This document shows, in pieces, positions 1-7,457 of a stretch of DNA of 42,388 nucleotides. The stretch comes from an uncultured Clostridium sp. (GTDB lineage: Bacteria; Bacillota; Clostridia; TANB77; CAG-508): positions 1-42,388 of the forward strand of contig CANAQC010000009.1 of assembly GCA_947363765.1 (NCBI GenBank). The letters run 5' to 3'. The position numbers and the translations under genes were made by a program. The notes below the pieces were generated by a model, which searched no databases, was not told the origin of the DNA, and worked only from the letters and a program-made list of their open reading frames with translations. The first letter of the stretch is position 1, and every line of letters starts with the position of its first letter.

Positions 1-53
1 GTGCCGAAGATACTTGTGGGTTACCCTACTGGGAAAATAGGTCGTCGCCAGGT
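1..53 (+). rRNA. rrf: 5S ribosomal RNA, 3' part (cut by the window edge)
   Basis: The first ~53 bases match the 3' half of a clostridial 5S rRNA, ending in the typical AATAGGTCGTCGCCAGG. The 5' half lies outside the window. It is followed by a T-run and an intrinsic terminator, so this is the end of an rRNA operon or a lone 5S gene. The exact 3' end is approximate. Confidence 0.88.
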
Positions 54-68
54 TTTTTTTATTTATTT

Positions 69-118
69 TAAAAGCGATACATTAGAAATTTTAATAGATT
101 TTTAATGTATCGCTTTTA
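69..118 (+). terminator. Intrinsic terminator after 5S rRNA
   Basis: Long inverted repeat: AAAAGCGATACATTA pairs with TAATGTATCGCTTTT across a short AT-rich loop, ending in T-rich sequence. It closes the rRNA transcription unit. Confidence 0.8.
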
Positions 119-177
119 GTTTACTTTTATGATTTTATATGATATAATTTATTATTATAAATTGAAAGGAATTTAAT

Positions 178-669
178 ATGGTTAATTGTTATAGTATTTT
201 AAATTTAGGTTTAAATAAAAATTATTATAGTATTTTAAATTTAGGTTTAAATAAAAAAAGAGGAAATATAACAGATGAATTAGTTAAGAATCATTATGAA
301 AAAGCAATGAAACTTTGTGAGGAACAAGGAATCAAATTTTTTGGAAGCATGGAAGCGTTAGAAGATTATAAAGAAATGTTAAATGATGCATATAGAGCTA
401 TTGGAACTGAAAATGCTAGAAAACATTATGATGAGTTACTGTATACAATAGAAGAATATATGCGAACCAAAAAAGTAGAAAAACTAATAGAACAAAAATC
501 AAAAAAAATGGAATTAGATAAAAGAAAAATAAGTAATTTTAAAGATGCAATAAGAAATATTACTAAAAATGAAGATACAAAAGAAATATTAGAACAAATA
601 AAAAAACAAGCACAAGAAAAATATCCAATACCAAAACCTCAAAAAAAACTAGAAGAAAGAGAAAGATAA
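178..669 (+). CDS. J-domain-like protein with duplicated N-terminus
   Basis: 163 aa, unrecognised as a named gene. Residues ~15-95 resemble a DnaJ J-domain in outline: YYSILNLG at the start (compare YYEILGV), a helix II region (HYEKAMKL), and near the end YKEMLNDAYRAIG...RKHYDELL, like the conserved FKEINEAYEVLSD...YD. The HPD tripeptide needed to stimulate DnaK is absent; CEEQG stands near its place. The C-terminal ~65 residues are Lys/Glu-rich and probably helical. Residues 3-14 and 15-26 are a near-perfect 12-residue repeat (see the repeat entry). The stop lies 6 bases before the next start, suggesting co-translation. The J-domain likeness is my inference from the pattern. Confidence 0.6.
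   Translation: MVNCYSILNLGLNKNYYSILNLGLNKKRGNITDELVKNHYEKAMKLCEEQGIKFFGSMEALEDYKEMLNDAYRAIGTENARKHYDELLYTIEEYMRTKKVEKLIEQKSKKMELDKRKISNFKDAIRNITKNEDTKEILEQIKKQAQEKYPIPKPQKKLEERER
190..257 (+). repeat. 36-bp tandem duplication inside the first codons
   Basis: Two copies of a ~32-base block starting at 190 and 226 (period 36 bases, 12 codons). They encode NCYSILNLGLNK and NYYSILNLGLNK. The copies are almost identical at DNA level, so the duplication looks recent and keeps the frame. Confidence 0.9.
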
Positions 670-675
670 AAATAT

Positions 676-1263
676 ATGAGTAAAATAATGTGGAAACCAG
701 GTACTTTTTTATATCCAATTCCTGCTGTTATGGTATCTTGTGGAACAATGGAAAAATCAAATATTATAACAGTTGCATGGACTGGTATTCTAAATACAAA
801 TCCTGCAATGGTATATATTAGTATAAGACCAACAAGATATTCTTATGACATAATAAAGAAAACCAAAGAATTTGTTATTAACCTAACAAATGAAAAACTA
901 GCATATGCAACCGATTGGTGTGGAGTAAAATCAGGTAGGGATTATGACAAATTTAAACAAATGCATTTAACAAAAGAAAAAGCAAATTTCGTGAAATGTC
1001 CTTTAATTAAGCAAAGTCCCGTATCAGTCGAATGTAAAGTAAAACAAATAAAAGAATTTGGAAGTCATCATATGTTTATAGCAGAAGTTTTATCAATTAA
1101 TGCAGATAAAAAATATATTAATGAGAAAGGGGCTTTTGATATTAGTAAATGTGATTTAATTGCATACAGTAATGGAGGATATTATAAATTAGATAAAAAA
1201 ATAGGAAAATTTGGCTTTTCAGTAGAAAAGAAAAAGACAATAAAAAAGTCAAGGAAAAATTAA
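676..1263 (+). CDS. Flavin reductase-like (FMN-binding split barrel) protein
   Basis: 195 aa. The N-terminus (WKPGTFLYPIPAVMVSCG...NIITVAWTGILNTNPAMVYISIRP) is characteristic of the flavin reductase-like family, clostridial flavoredoxin-type proteins that bind FMN in a split barrel and pass electrons from NAD(P)H or a partner. RYSYDIIKKTKEFVINL and the later SPVSVECKV also fit. The C-terminus is a short Lys-rich tail. There is no strong ribosome binding site; the start follows the upstream stop by 6 bases, so translational coupling is likely. The substrate and electron partner cannot be told from sequence. Confidence 0.85.
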   Translation: MSKIMWKPGTFLYPIPAVMVSCGTMEKSNIITVAWTGILNTNPAMVYISIRPTRYSYDIIKKTKEFVINLTNEKLAYATDWCGVKSGRDYDKFKQMHLTKEKANFVKCPLIKQSPVSVECKVKQIKEFGSHHMFIAEVLSINADKKYINEKGAFDISKCDLIAYSNGGYYKLDKKIGKFGFSVEKKKTIKKSRKN

Positions 1264-1283
1264 GGTTTTTCTTGACTTTTTTG
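1242..1283 (+). terminator. Intrinsic terminator overlapping the flavin reductase stop
   Basis: AAAAGTCAAGGAAAAA pairs with TTTTTCTTGACTTTT; the last codons lie inside the 5' arm. The 3' arm also contributes the -35 box of the next promoter. Confidence 0.75.
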
Positions 1284-1300
1284 TATCTGTATGATATAGT
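1272..1300 (+). promoter_or_regulatory. Sigma-A promoter for rpmG-secE-nusG
   Basis: TTGACT at 1272 and TATAGT at 1295 are separated by 17 bases. The -35 sits in the terminator stem of the preceding gene. Just downstream (1308-1327) is an inverted repeat, CATATTGT-TTATA-CAATATG, that could be an operator or RNA hairpin. Confidence 0.55.
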
Positions 1301-1380
1301 ATTTTAGCATATTGTTTATACAATATGTTCACATCGTTTAAAAAAGTAAAGCAAACATAGATTACGGAGGTGTATTTAAT

Positions 1381-1545
1381 ATGGCTGCAAAAGGACCAAG
1401 AGAAAATATCACATTAGAGTGTACAGAATGTAAAAGAAGAAACTATATGACTTCAAAAAATAAAAGAAATAATACAGACAGATTAGAAATTGTTAAGTAT
1501 TGTAAATTCTGTAAAACACGTACAACACATAAAGAAACAAAATAA
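1381..1545 (+). CDS. rpmG: 50S ribosomal protein L33
   Basis: 54 aa. The sequence has paired CxxC motifs (CTEC and CKFC) of the zinc-binding L33 type, with [14 protein letters not shown] between them and TRTTHKETK at the end. It starts at ATG 1381 with a clear CGGAGGTG binding site about 9 bases upstream. It is first in the rpmG-secE-nusG run that is usual in Bacillota. Confidence 0.93.
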   Translation: MAAKGPRENITLECTECKRRNYMTSKNKRNNTDRLEIVKYCKFCKTRTTHKETK

Positions 1546-1571
1546 AATAAGCTATTTTTAGGAGGAACAAA

Positions 1572-1892
1572 ATGGCGAAAGTAGAAAAAGAAAAAAAAGA
1601 AAAGAAACATTTTTTTAAAGATTTTAAAGCAGAACTAAAAAAGGTAATTTGGCCAACACCAAAACAAGTATTAAACAATACAACAGCAGTTATTGTAATT
1701 GTACTATTAACAGCTGCAATAGTTTTTGTATTAGATTTAGCTTTTGAAACATTAAATACACATGGAGTAAATAGATTAAAAAGTGTTATTGGTAGAAATG
1801 AAATAACAAATGATATACAAAATTCTATTGATGATGAGCATAATCATATAACAGACAATAACACTGATAATCAAAATGCTATTATAGAATAA
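1572..1892 (+). CDS. secE: Preprotein translocase subunit SecE
   Basis: 106 aa. The core FFKDFKAELKKVIWPTPKQVLNNT followed by one membrane helix (residues ~40-60) is the SecE signature. SecE clamps SecY in the SecYEG channel. Unlike most single-helix bacterial SecE (~60 aa), it carries an extra ~40-residue polar, Asn/Asp-rich C-terminal tail. An AGGAGG site precedes the ATG. It lies between rpmG and nusG as expected. Confidence 0.92.
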   Translation: MAKVEKEKKEKKHFFKDFKAELKKVIWPTPKQVLNNTTAVIVIVLLTAAIVFVLDLAFETLNTHGVNRLKSVIGRNEITNDIQNSIDDEHNHITDNNTDNQNAIIE

Positions 1893-1922
1893 AAAGTTGT
1901 AAAAATAAGGAGGCTAAGGAAT

Positions 1923-2453
1923 ATGTCTCGACAAGAAACTATAGAACCTAAATGGTATGTTGTACATACATATTCAGGTTATGAAAATAAAGTTAAAACA
2001 GACTTAGAAAAAAAAATTAAGAACAGAGAACTTGAAGATTACTTTTTTGAAATTGTTGTTCCAATGGAAGAACAAATTGAAATTAAAGATGGAAAAAGAA
2101 AAACAAATTTAAAAAAAGTATTTCCAGGTTATGTCTTAATAAAAATGATTGTAACAGAAGAATCTTGGTACATTGTAAGAAATACAAGAGGTGTTACTGG
2201 ATTTGTTGGTTCAGGTGCAGATCCAATTGCATTAACAGAAGATGAAATTCGCAATATGGGATTTGATGATACACCAATTAATATTGATTATGATGTAAAT
2301 GATTCTGTAAAGGTAATAAATGGACCATTAATAGATTTTATTGGAGTAGTTCAAGAAATAAACAAAGAAAAAAGCAAGGTAAAAGTATTAGTGTCTATGT
2401 TTGGAAGAGAAACGCCAGTTGAATTGGAATTTTCTCAAGTCCAAAAAATTTAG
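1923..2453 (+). CDS. nusG: Transcription termination/antitermination protein NusG
   Basis: 176 aa, normal length. The NGN domain begins KWYVVHTYSGYENKV and includes VFPGYVLIKM and WYIVRNTRGVTGFVG. The C-terminal KOW domain (residues ~122-176) contains VKVINGPLIDFIGVVQEI. It binds RNA polymerase and couples it to ribosome or Rho. The start ATG has GGAGG upstream. It is followed by an unusual hairpin region before rplK. Confidence 0.95.
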   Translation: MSRQETIEPKWYVVHTYSGYENKVKTDLEKKIKNRELEDYFFEIVVPMEEQIEIKDGKRKTNLKKVFPGYVLIKMIVTEESWYIVRNTRGVTGFVGSGADPIALTEDEIRNMGFDDTPINIDYDVNDSVKVINGPLIDFIGVVQEINKEKSKVKVLVSMFGRETPVELEFSQVQKI

Positions 2454-2458
2454 ATTTT

Positions 2459-2592
2459 AATGAAAAGTTTTGTCTTATGTTGTTAATCACAATTAAAAAT
2501 TTTTAGATTTACATATATGTATAATTTCGAAATTTTTAGTTTGATTTCTTAGTAATACTTACTTTTAATTAAAATTGTAATAACAAAATGTC
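2459..2592 (+). repeat. Long intercistronic hairpin, copy 1 (nusG-rplK)
   Basis: An imperfect inverted repeat fills most of the 184-base gap. The segment near 2474-2497 pairs with 2566-2590 (ACAATTAAA against TTAAAATTGT and neighbouring bases). The middle reads AAAAATTTTTAGATTTACAT and returns with AAATTTTTAG. The block aligns over ~100 bases with the rplJ-rplL gap (see 4532-4656), and a partial copy of its right half lies at ~3095-3130. There is no typical terminator T-run. Confidence 0.6.
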
Positions 2593-2637
2593 TTAAATTT
2601 TAAAAATATAAATTTGATTTGAAGGTAGGTGAAAAAA

Positions 2638-3066
2638 ATGGCAGAAAAAGAGATTTCAAATGTAATTAAATTACAAATAGAAGCAGGAAAAGCAACTCCA
2701 GCTCCACCAGTAGGACCTGCATTAGGTTCAAGTGGTGTTAATATTATGCAATTTGTTAAAGAATTTAATGATAGAACAGCAAATCAACCAGGAATGATAA
2801 TACCAGTTGTAATTACTGTATATAAAGACAAATCTTTTGAATTTATTACAAAAGTTCCACCAGTTGCTGTATTAATAAAAAAAGCATTAAAAATAGAAAA
2901 GGGTTCTGGAAAACCAAACAAAGAAAAAGTTGCAAAAATAACAAAAGACCAAGTAAAACAAATTGCAGAAACTAAAATGGAAGATTTAAATGCAGCATCA
3001 TTAGAAGCGGCAATGAGTATGGTAGAAGGAACTGCACGTTCTATGGGTGTTGTTGTTACTGACTAG
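2638..3066 (+). CDS. rplK: 50S ribosomal protein L11
   Basis: 142 aa from ATG 2638. Near the start it has [20 protein letters not shown], the hallmark of L11, then [15 protein letters not shown]; the C-terminal domain holds the rRNA/thiostrepton-site region ending ARSMGVVV. I prefer ATG 2638 over GTG 2629 because the GTG is part of the AGGTAGGTG ribosome binding site. It is followed by rplA. Confidence 0.95.
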   Translation: MAEKEISNVIKLQIEAGKATPAPPVGPALGSSGVNIMQFVKEFNDRTANQPGMIIPVVITVYKDKSFEFITKVPPVAVLIKKALKIEKGSGKPNKEKVAKITKDQVKQIAETKMEDLNAASLEAAMSMVEGTARSMGVVVTD

Positions 3067-3131
3067 TAAGTTAAATAAGTTTAATGAAAAAATAGCAATA
3101 CTTGATTGTAATTAAAGTTTTAAAATTATAT

Positions 3132-3175
3132 TTAGTGGGAGAATCTAAAAAATAGATTCGCTATTACCAAAGGAG
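3132..3175 (+). promoter_or_regulatory. Probable L1-binding autoregulatory mRNA site before rplA
   Basis: TAGTGGGAGAATCT then a short loop and AGATTCGCTATTACC form a hairpin just upstream of the rplA ribosome binding site. The GTGGGAG plus closing stem resembles the L1 operon target that mimics the 23S rRNA site. Known biology: L1 represses its own operon. The assignment is by motif resemblance only. Confidence 0.55.
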
Positions 3176-3182
3176 GATTAAA

Positions 3183-3866
3183 ATGAAACAAGGAAAAAGA
3201 TATGAAGAAGCACAAAAACTTGTAGATGCTTCAAAATTATATGAACCACAAGAAGCTTTAGAATTAGTAGAAAAATTTCCAAAAGCAAAATTTGACGAAA
3301 CAGTTGAATTACATGTAAAATTAGGAGTAGATTCAAAACATGCTGATCAACAAGTTAGAGGTACTGTTGTACTTCCAAATGGAACTGGAAAAACATTAAG
3401 AGTTTTAGTATTTGCAAAAGGAGATAAAGCTACAGAAGCAGAAAAAGCAGGAGCAGACTTTGTTGGAGCAGAAGAACTAATTCCTAAAATTGAAAAAGAG
3501 AATTGGTTTGAATATGATGTTATTGTTGCAACACCAGATATGATGGGAGTTGTAGGAAGACTTGGTAAAGTATTAGGACCAAAAGGATTAATGCCAAATC
3601 CAAAATCTGGAACAGTAACAATGGATGTTGCAAAAGCAATTTCTGAAATTAAATCTGGTAAAGTAGAATATCGTTTAGATAAAACAAATATTATTCACTT
3701 AGGATTTGGAAAAGTATCATTTGGAAAAGAAAAACTATTAGAAAATTATGAAACAGTAATTGATGCAATTATTAAAGCAAAACCAGCAGCGGCAAAAGGT
3801 CAATATATTAGAAGTGTAGCAATTACAACAACTATGGGACCAAGTGTATATATTAACCAAAAATAA
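3183..3866 (+). CDS. rplA: 50S ribosomal protein L1
   Basis: 227 aa, normal length. It begins [14 protein letters not shown] and contains [14 protein letters not shown], the signature [31 protein letters not shown] and ending [15 protein letters not shown]1 forms the mobile stalk near the E site and represses its own mRNA. A strong AAAGGAGG precedes ATG 3183. It follows rplK, with a putative L1 site between them. Confidence 0.95.
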   Translation: MKQGKRYEEAQKLVDASKLYEPQEALELVEKFPKAKFDETVELHVKLGVDSKHADQQVRGTVVLPNGTGKTLRVLVFAKGDKATEAEKAGADFVGAEELIPKIEKENWFEYDVIVATPDMMGVVGRLGKVLGPKGLMPNPKSGTVTMDVAKAISEIKSGKVEYRLDKTNIIHLGFGKVSFGKEKLLENYETVIDAIIKAKPAAAKGQYIRSVAITTTMGPSVYINQK

Positions 3867-3873
3867 TAAAATA

Positions 3874-4002
3874 AAAATCGCCAAAGACAGTAGGCAAAAA
3901 ATAAGTCCTACCGAGGTAATGTATAAGCATAAAATGGCTTATGATATGCCTTGGAAAAGACTTATCATAAGCCATTTTACTATGTATAGAAAAATCAAAT
4001 TA
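3874..4002 (+). promoter_or_regulatory. L10 (rplJL) leader RNA
   Basis: The rplA-rplJ gap contains the pieces expected of the L10/L7-L12 leader: GCCAAAGACAGTAGGC, CCTACCGAGGTAAT, and a strong hairpin with ATAAAATGGCTTATGAT pairing to ATCATAAGCCATTTTA. In Bacillota this RNA binds L10(L12)4 to repress rplJ-rplL. An open frame crossing it (3844-4032) looks fortuitous. Confidence 0.8.
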
Positions 4003-4032
4003 AAAATAAACATTAAAGGAGGTGAAAACTAA

Positions 4033-4533
4033 ATGGCAAATGAGAAAATAATCAAACAAAAGCAAGAAGAAGTAAAAGAATTAGCAGAAATTATTAAAAA
4101 TTCAAAGTTAGTACTTTTTACAGATTATAGAGGAATTAATGTTACAGATGTAACACTTTTAAGAAAAACATTAAGACAAACAAACTCAGAGTATAAAGTA
4201 ATTAAAAATAATATTACAAGAAGAGCATTACAAGAATGTGGAATTGAAGGACTTGATGAAGCATTACTTGGACCAACAGCAGTAATTATAGGAAAAGAGG
4301 ACTATTTAGAACCTGCAAAGGCAATTTATGAATTCACAAAGAAAAATGATTTTTATAAAATTAAAGCAGGAATTGTAGATGGAAAAGTAATGAGTGCTGA
4401 AGAAATTATTACACTTGCAAAATTACCATCAAGAGAGACTTTACTATCAATGCTTGCTGGAGCATTACTTGGAAATATTTCAAAACTTGCAGTTGCACTT
4501 GACCAAGTTAGAGTACAAAAAGAAAACGCATAA
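4033..4533 (+). CDS. rplJ: 50S ribosomal protein L10
   Basis: 166 aa. It has LVLFTDYRGINVTDVTLLRK, EYKVIKNNITRRAL and LLGPTAVI typical of the L10 rRNA-binding domain, and a C-terminal helix (LLGNISKLAVALDQVRVQ) that binds L7/L12 dimers. AAAGGAGGTG precedes the ATG. The L10 leader lies upstream. A 229-base gap with a long hairpin separates it from rplL. Confidence 0.95.
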   Translation: MANEKIIKQKQEEVKELAEIIKNSKLVLFTDYRGINVTDVTLLRKTLRQTNSEYKVIKNNITRRALQECGIEGLDEALLGPTAVIIGKEDYLEPAKAIYEFTKKNDFYKIKAGIVDGKVMSAEEIITLAKLPSRETLLSMLAGALLGNISKLAVALDQVRVQKENA

Positions 4534-4656
4534 AACAAATGAAAAGCGGCATCTTGCGTTGTCAAGCTGCATAAAAATTTTTTCGATATACACATGTATT
4601 ATCTTAAAAATTTTTACTTGCTTTCCTAGCAATATACCACTTTTGCTTTGTTTTAA
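4532..4656 (+). repeat. Long intercistronic hairpin, copy 2 (rplJ-rplL)
   Basis: Starting at the rplJ stop, AAAACAAATGAAAAGCGGCA and the following ATCTTGC pair well with AGCAATATACCAC and TTTTGCTTTGTTTT (4628-4655). AT-rich inner arms (AAAAATTTTTT and AAAAATTTTTA) surround ACACATGTAT. The segment aligns with the nusG-rplK hairpin, sharing AATGAAAAG, GTTGT, AAAAATTTTT, TAC-ATGTAT and TAG-AATA blocks. A second small hairpin (GGCAAATTAATTGCC) follows at ~4673. Confidence 0.65.
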
Positions 4657-4762
4657 GATTTAAAATTTGAAAGGCAAATTAATTGCCTAATTAGAGTGGT
4701 GAACTTATATCACTAGAAAATAAAAAGGGTATAGCCCAAATAAAAATTTAGGAGGAAATAAA

Positions 4763-5131
4763 ATGAATAAAGAAGAAATGATTGAAGAAATCAAAAAAAT
4801 GACAGTAGTAGAATTAGCAGATTTAGTAAAAGCAATAGAAGAAGAATTCGGAGTATCTGCAGTAGCAGCAGCAGCACCAGTAGCAGGCGGAGCTGTAGCA
4901 GGAGGTGCAGCAGAAGAAAAATCTTCATTTGATGTTGTATTAAAAGATGCAGGTGCAAACAAAATTCAAGTAATTAAAGTTGTTAGAGATGCAACAGGAT
5001 TAGGACTAAAAGAAGCAAAAGAATTAGTAGATGGAGCTCCAAAAACAGTTAAAGAAGGAGTAGCAAAAGAAGAAGCAGAAGAATTAAAAGCTAAATTTAC
5101 AGAAGTAGGAGCAGTTATAGAACTTGCTTAA
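4763..5131 (+). CDS. rplL: 50S ribosomal protein L7/L12
   Basis: 122 aa. The N-terminal dimerisation region is [20 protein letters not shown]; an Ala/Gly/Pro-rich hinge covers residues ~34-52; the C-terminal factor-binding domain contains [20 protein letters not shown] and ends in GAVIELA. It recruits translation GTPases to the stalk. A good AGGAGG lies 8 bases upstream. A terminator follows, so rpoB is not co-transcribed here as it often is. Confidence 0.96.
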   Translation: MNKEEMIEEIKKMTVVELADLVKAIEEEFGVSAVAAAAPVAGGAVAGGAAEEKSSFDVVLKDAGANKIQVIKVVRDATGLGLKEAKELVDGAPKTVKEGVAKEEAEELKAKFTEVGAVIELA

Positions 5132-5142
5132 TAATATAAAAC

Positions 5143-5180
5143 ATAAGGCACAACCAATTATTTTGATTGTGCCTTTTTTT
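5143..5180 (+). terminator. Intrinsic terminator after rplL
   Basis: AAGGCACAACCAAT pairs with ATTGTGCCTT, followed by a run of T. It ends the ribosomal protein unit. Confidence 0.85.
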
Positions 5181-5306
5181 ATATAGAAGCACTATAAATT
5201 TGTGACTAATTGGTCAAAAACTATTGCAATTTAAAAAAATAAATAATAAAATGAATACATTATCAATATAAATATAAAAACGAATAAACTTTGGAGGACA
5301 AATTAT

Positions 5307-6323
5307 ATGATTATATTATTGGACGCAATGGGGGGAGACAATGCACCAGATGCAACAATAAAAGGAGCTGTAAAGGCTATAAAAGATATAAAAGCAGAAG
5401 TATGGTTAATTGGAAATGAGAAAATTATTAATGAAAAAGTATATAAATTTTATGGAAAAAATAATATTAAAGAAATATCTGAAAGATTAAGCATTTATCA
5501 TACAGAAGAAACAATTGAAATGTGTGATATTCCTACACAAGCAATTAAGCATAAAAAAGATTCATCAATGGTAGTGGGATTTAATTTATTAAAACAAGGA
5601 AAAGGTGATGTATTTATTTCAGCAGGAAATAGTGGAGCTTTATTAACAGGTGCTACACTATTAGTTGGAAGAATTAAAGGAATAGATAGACCAGCACTTG
5701 CAGGAATTTTACCATCATATAAAAGTAAATTAATGTTAATAGATTGTGGTTCAAATACAAATTGTAAACCAATAAATTTATTACAATTTGCACAAATGGC
5801 AACAATTTATAATAAAAATACTTTTGGAATAAAAAATCCGACTGTAGGATTACTAAATATTGGAACAGAAGAAACAAAAGGGAATGAATTAATTAAAGAA
5901 TCATATCAATTATTAAAAGAAAAATCTAAAGAATTAGATATTAACTTTGTTGGAAGTGTAGAAGGAAGAGATGCTTTTTCAGGAAACTTAGATATTTTAG
6001 TAGCAGATGGATTTACAGGAAATGTATTTTTAAAAACAGTAGAAGGTGTTGGAAAATTAGTAAAAAGAACTTTAACAGAAAGTATTAAGAAAAATATTTT
6101 TACAATACTTGGAGCAGTTCCAGCTCTTGGTTCAATTAATGCATTATCAAAAGCAATGGATTATAAAGAATATGGAGGAGCACTATTTTTAGGAGTAAAA
6201 AAACCTGTAGTAAAAGCACATGGAAGTAGTGATGAGAAACTATTTGAATTTACAATTAAACAAGCAGAACAATTTGTAGCAAATAAAGCAGTAGACAAAA
6301 TGATAGAATATTTTGAAAAATAG
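5307..6323 (+). CDS. plsX: Phosphate acyltransferase PlsX
   Basis: 338 aa, normal length. It begins IILLDAMGGDNAPDATIKGA, the PlsX signature, and contains GNSGALLTGA, GILPSYKSK and FTGNVFLKTVEGV. PlsX makes acyl-phosphate from acyl-ACP for phospholipid synthesis with PlsY. GGAGG lies upstream of ATG 5307. The pairing with acpP just downstream is a common Bacillota arrangement (plsX-acpP-rnc). No FapR gene is seen nearby. Confidence 0.95.
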   Translation: MIILLDAMGGDNAPDATIKGAVKAIKDIKAEVWLIGNEKIINEKVYKFYGKNNIKEISERLSIYHTEETIEMCDIPTQAIKHKKDSSMVVGFNLLKQGKGDVFISAGNSGALLTGATLLVGRIKGIDRPALAGILPSYKSKLMLIDCGSNTNCKPINLLQFAQMATIYNKNTFGIKNPTVGLLNIGTEETKGNELIKESYQLLKEKSKELDINFVGSVEGRDAFSGNLDILVADGFTGNVFLKTVEGVGKLVKRTLTESIKKNIFTILGAVPALGSINALSKAMDYKEYGGALFLGVKKPVVKAHGSSDEKLFEFTIKQAEQFVANKAVDKMIEYFEK

Positions 6324-6373
6324 TTATAATAAAAACGTAAATCAATATTAACTAAAAATAAAACTAAAAACAC

Positions 6374-6402
6374 TTGACAATTATATAAACATATATTATT
6401 GT
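6374..6402 (+). promoter_or_regulatory. Sigma-A promoter for acpP
   Basis: TTGACA at 6374 and TATTGT at 6397 are separated by 17 bases, about 50 bases before the acpP start. It gives acpP its own promoter inside the plsX-acpP-rnc group. Confidence 0.6.
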
Positions 6403-6450
6403 TTAATTAATAAATAGTATAAAAATTGAGAGGGGGTGAACTTAAAAAAA

Positions 6451-6690
6451 ATGAGTTCAGAAGAAATTTTTGAAAAAATAAAAGAAATTATTGTAGAACA
6501 ATTAGGTGTAGCAGAAAATGCTGTAACAATGGAAGCATCTTTTATTGATGATTTAGGAGCAGATTCACTAGATATTGTAGAATTAATAATGGCATTAGAA
6601 GAAGAATTTGATTTAGAAATACCAGATGCAGATGCAGAAAAAATCGTTTCTGTAAGTGATGTTGTTGACTACATAAAAGAAAATGTTTAA
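6451..6690 (+). CDS. acpP: Acyl carrier protein
   Basis: 79 aa from ATG 6451. It has the 4'-phosphopantetheine site [19 protein letters not shown], the acidic helix II and the [10 protein letters not shown] end. It carries acyl chains in fatty acid synthesis and supplies PlsX. An in-frame GTG at 6436 would add five residues, but that GTG is in the AGGGGGTGA binding site, so ATG is preferred. A terminator follows. Confidence 0.95.
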   Translation: MSSEEIFEKIKEIIVEQLGVAENAVTMEASFIDDLGADSLDIVELIMALEEEFDLEIPDADAEKIVSVSDVVDYIKENV

Positions 6691-6720
6691 AAAAGGAAAG
6701 GGAAAACCTTTCTTTTTTTA
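6689..6720 (+). terminator. Intrinsic terminator after acpP
   Basis: AAAAAAGGAAAGG pairs with CCTTTCTTTTTT across GAAAA, ending in a T-run. The stop codon is at its base. Confidence 0.75.
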
Positions 6721-6770
6721 ATATTTTATTATATAATAAACTCTATAAAAATAATAAAAGAGGTGAAAAA

Positions 6771-7455
6771 GTGCTAAATATAGAACAGTTAGAACAAAAT
6801 ATAGGATATCATTTTAAAGATAAAACATTACTAAAAAAAGCATTAACACATACATCTTATGCAAATGAACATAATGAGCAAAGTAATGAAAAATTAGAAT
6901 TTTTAGGAGATGCAATATTAGAATTTGTAACCAGTAAATATTTGTTTAAAAACTATATCCATTTAAAAGAAGGAGAAATGACTAAAGTTAGAGCTAGTGT
7001 AGTATGTGAAGAAAGTTTATATAAAGTAGCATTAAAGCATGATTTTAGTGATTTCTTGTATTTAGGAAAAAGTGAAATAATAAATAATGGAAAAACAAGA
7101 CCTGCCATTTTAGCAGATAGTGTAGAAGCTGTAATTGCTGCTATATTTATTGATGGGGGAATACCAATAGTAGAAGAATTTATAATATCTAATTTAAAAG
7201 ATTCAATTGAACAAGCTAGTAAATCAGTAGGAATGAAAGATTATAAAACAGTTTTACAAGAAAAACTACAAGCAAATCGGAGAAGTATGTATTGAATATG
7301 AAATTATTAAAGAGTCAGGTCCAGATCATGATAAATCCTTTACAGCAATAGTAAAATGTAATGGAAAAGTACTAGCTACAGGAGAGGGAAAATCAAAAAA
7401 GGCTTCAGAAATGGATGCTGCAAGAAAAGTAATTGAAGAAAAGGAGAAAAAATAA
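6771..7455 (+). CDS. rnc: Ribonuclease III, one CGG +1 shift site
   Basis: 227 aa if C7278 is skipped. The catalytic domain has EKLEFLGDAILEFVTSKYLF and LADSVEAVIAAIFIDGG (RNase III signature with its acidic metal ligands). At codon 170 the frame reads AAT CGG AGA and stops four codons later. Reading GGA instead gives KLQANGEVCIEYEIIKESGP, then DHDKSFTAIVKCNGKVLATG and the KKASEMDAARK end, a complete double-stranded RNA-binding domain. Total length then equals that of known RNase III. The start is GTG 6771 after AGAGGTG. The next gene starts 2 bases after the restored stop. It processes rRNA and mRNA. Confidence 0.92.
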
Positions 7456-7457
7456 AT

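Noticed and set aside
3844..4032. Open frame between rplA and rplJ
   Set aside because: It runs through the L10 leader structure, overlaps the rplA end and has no own ribosome binding site or protein-like composition.
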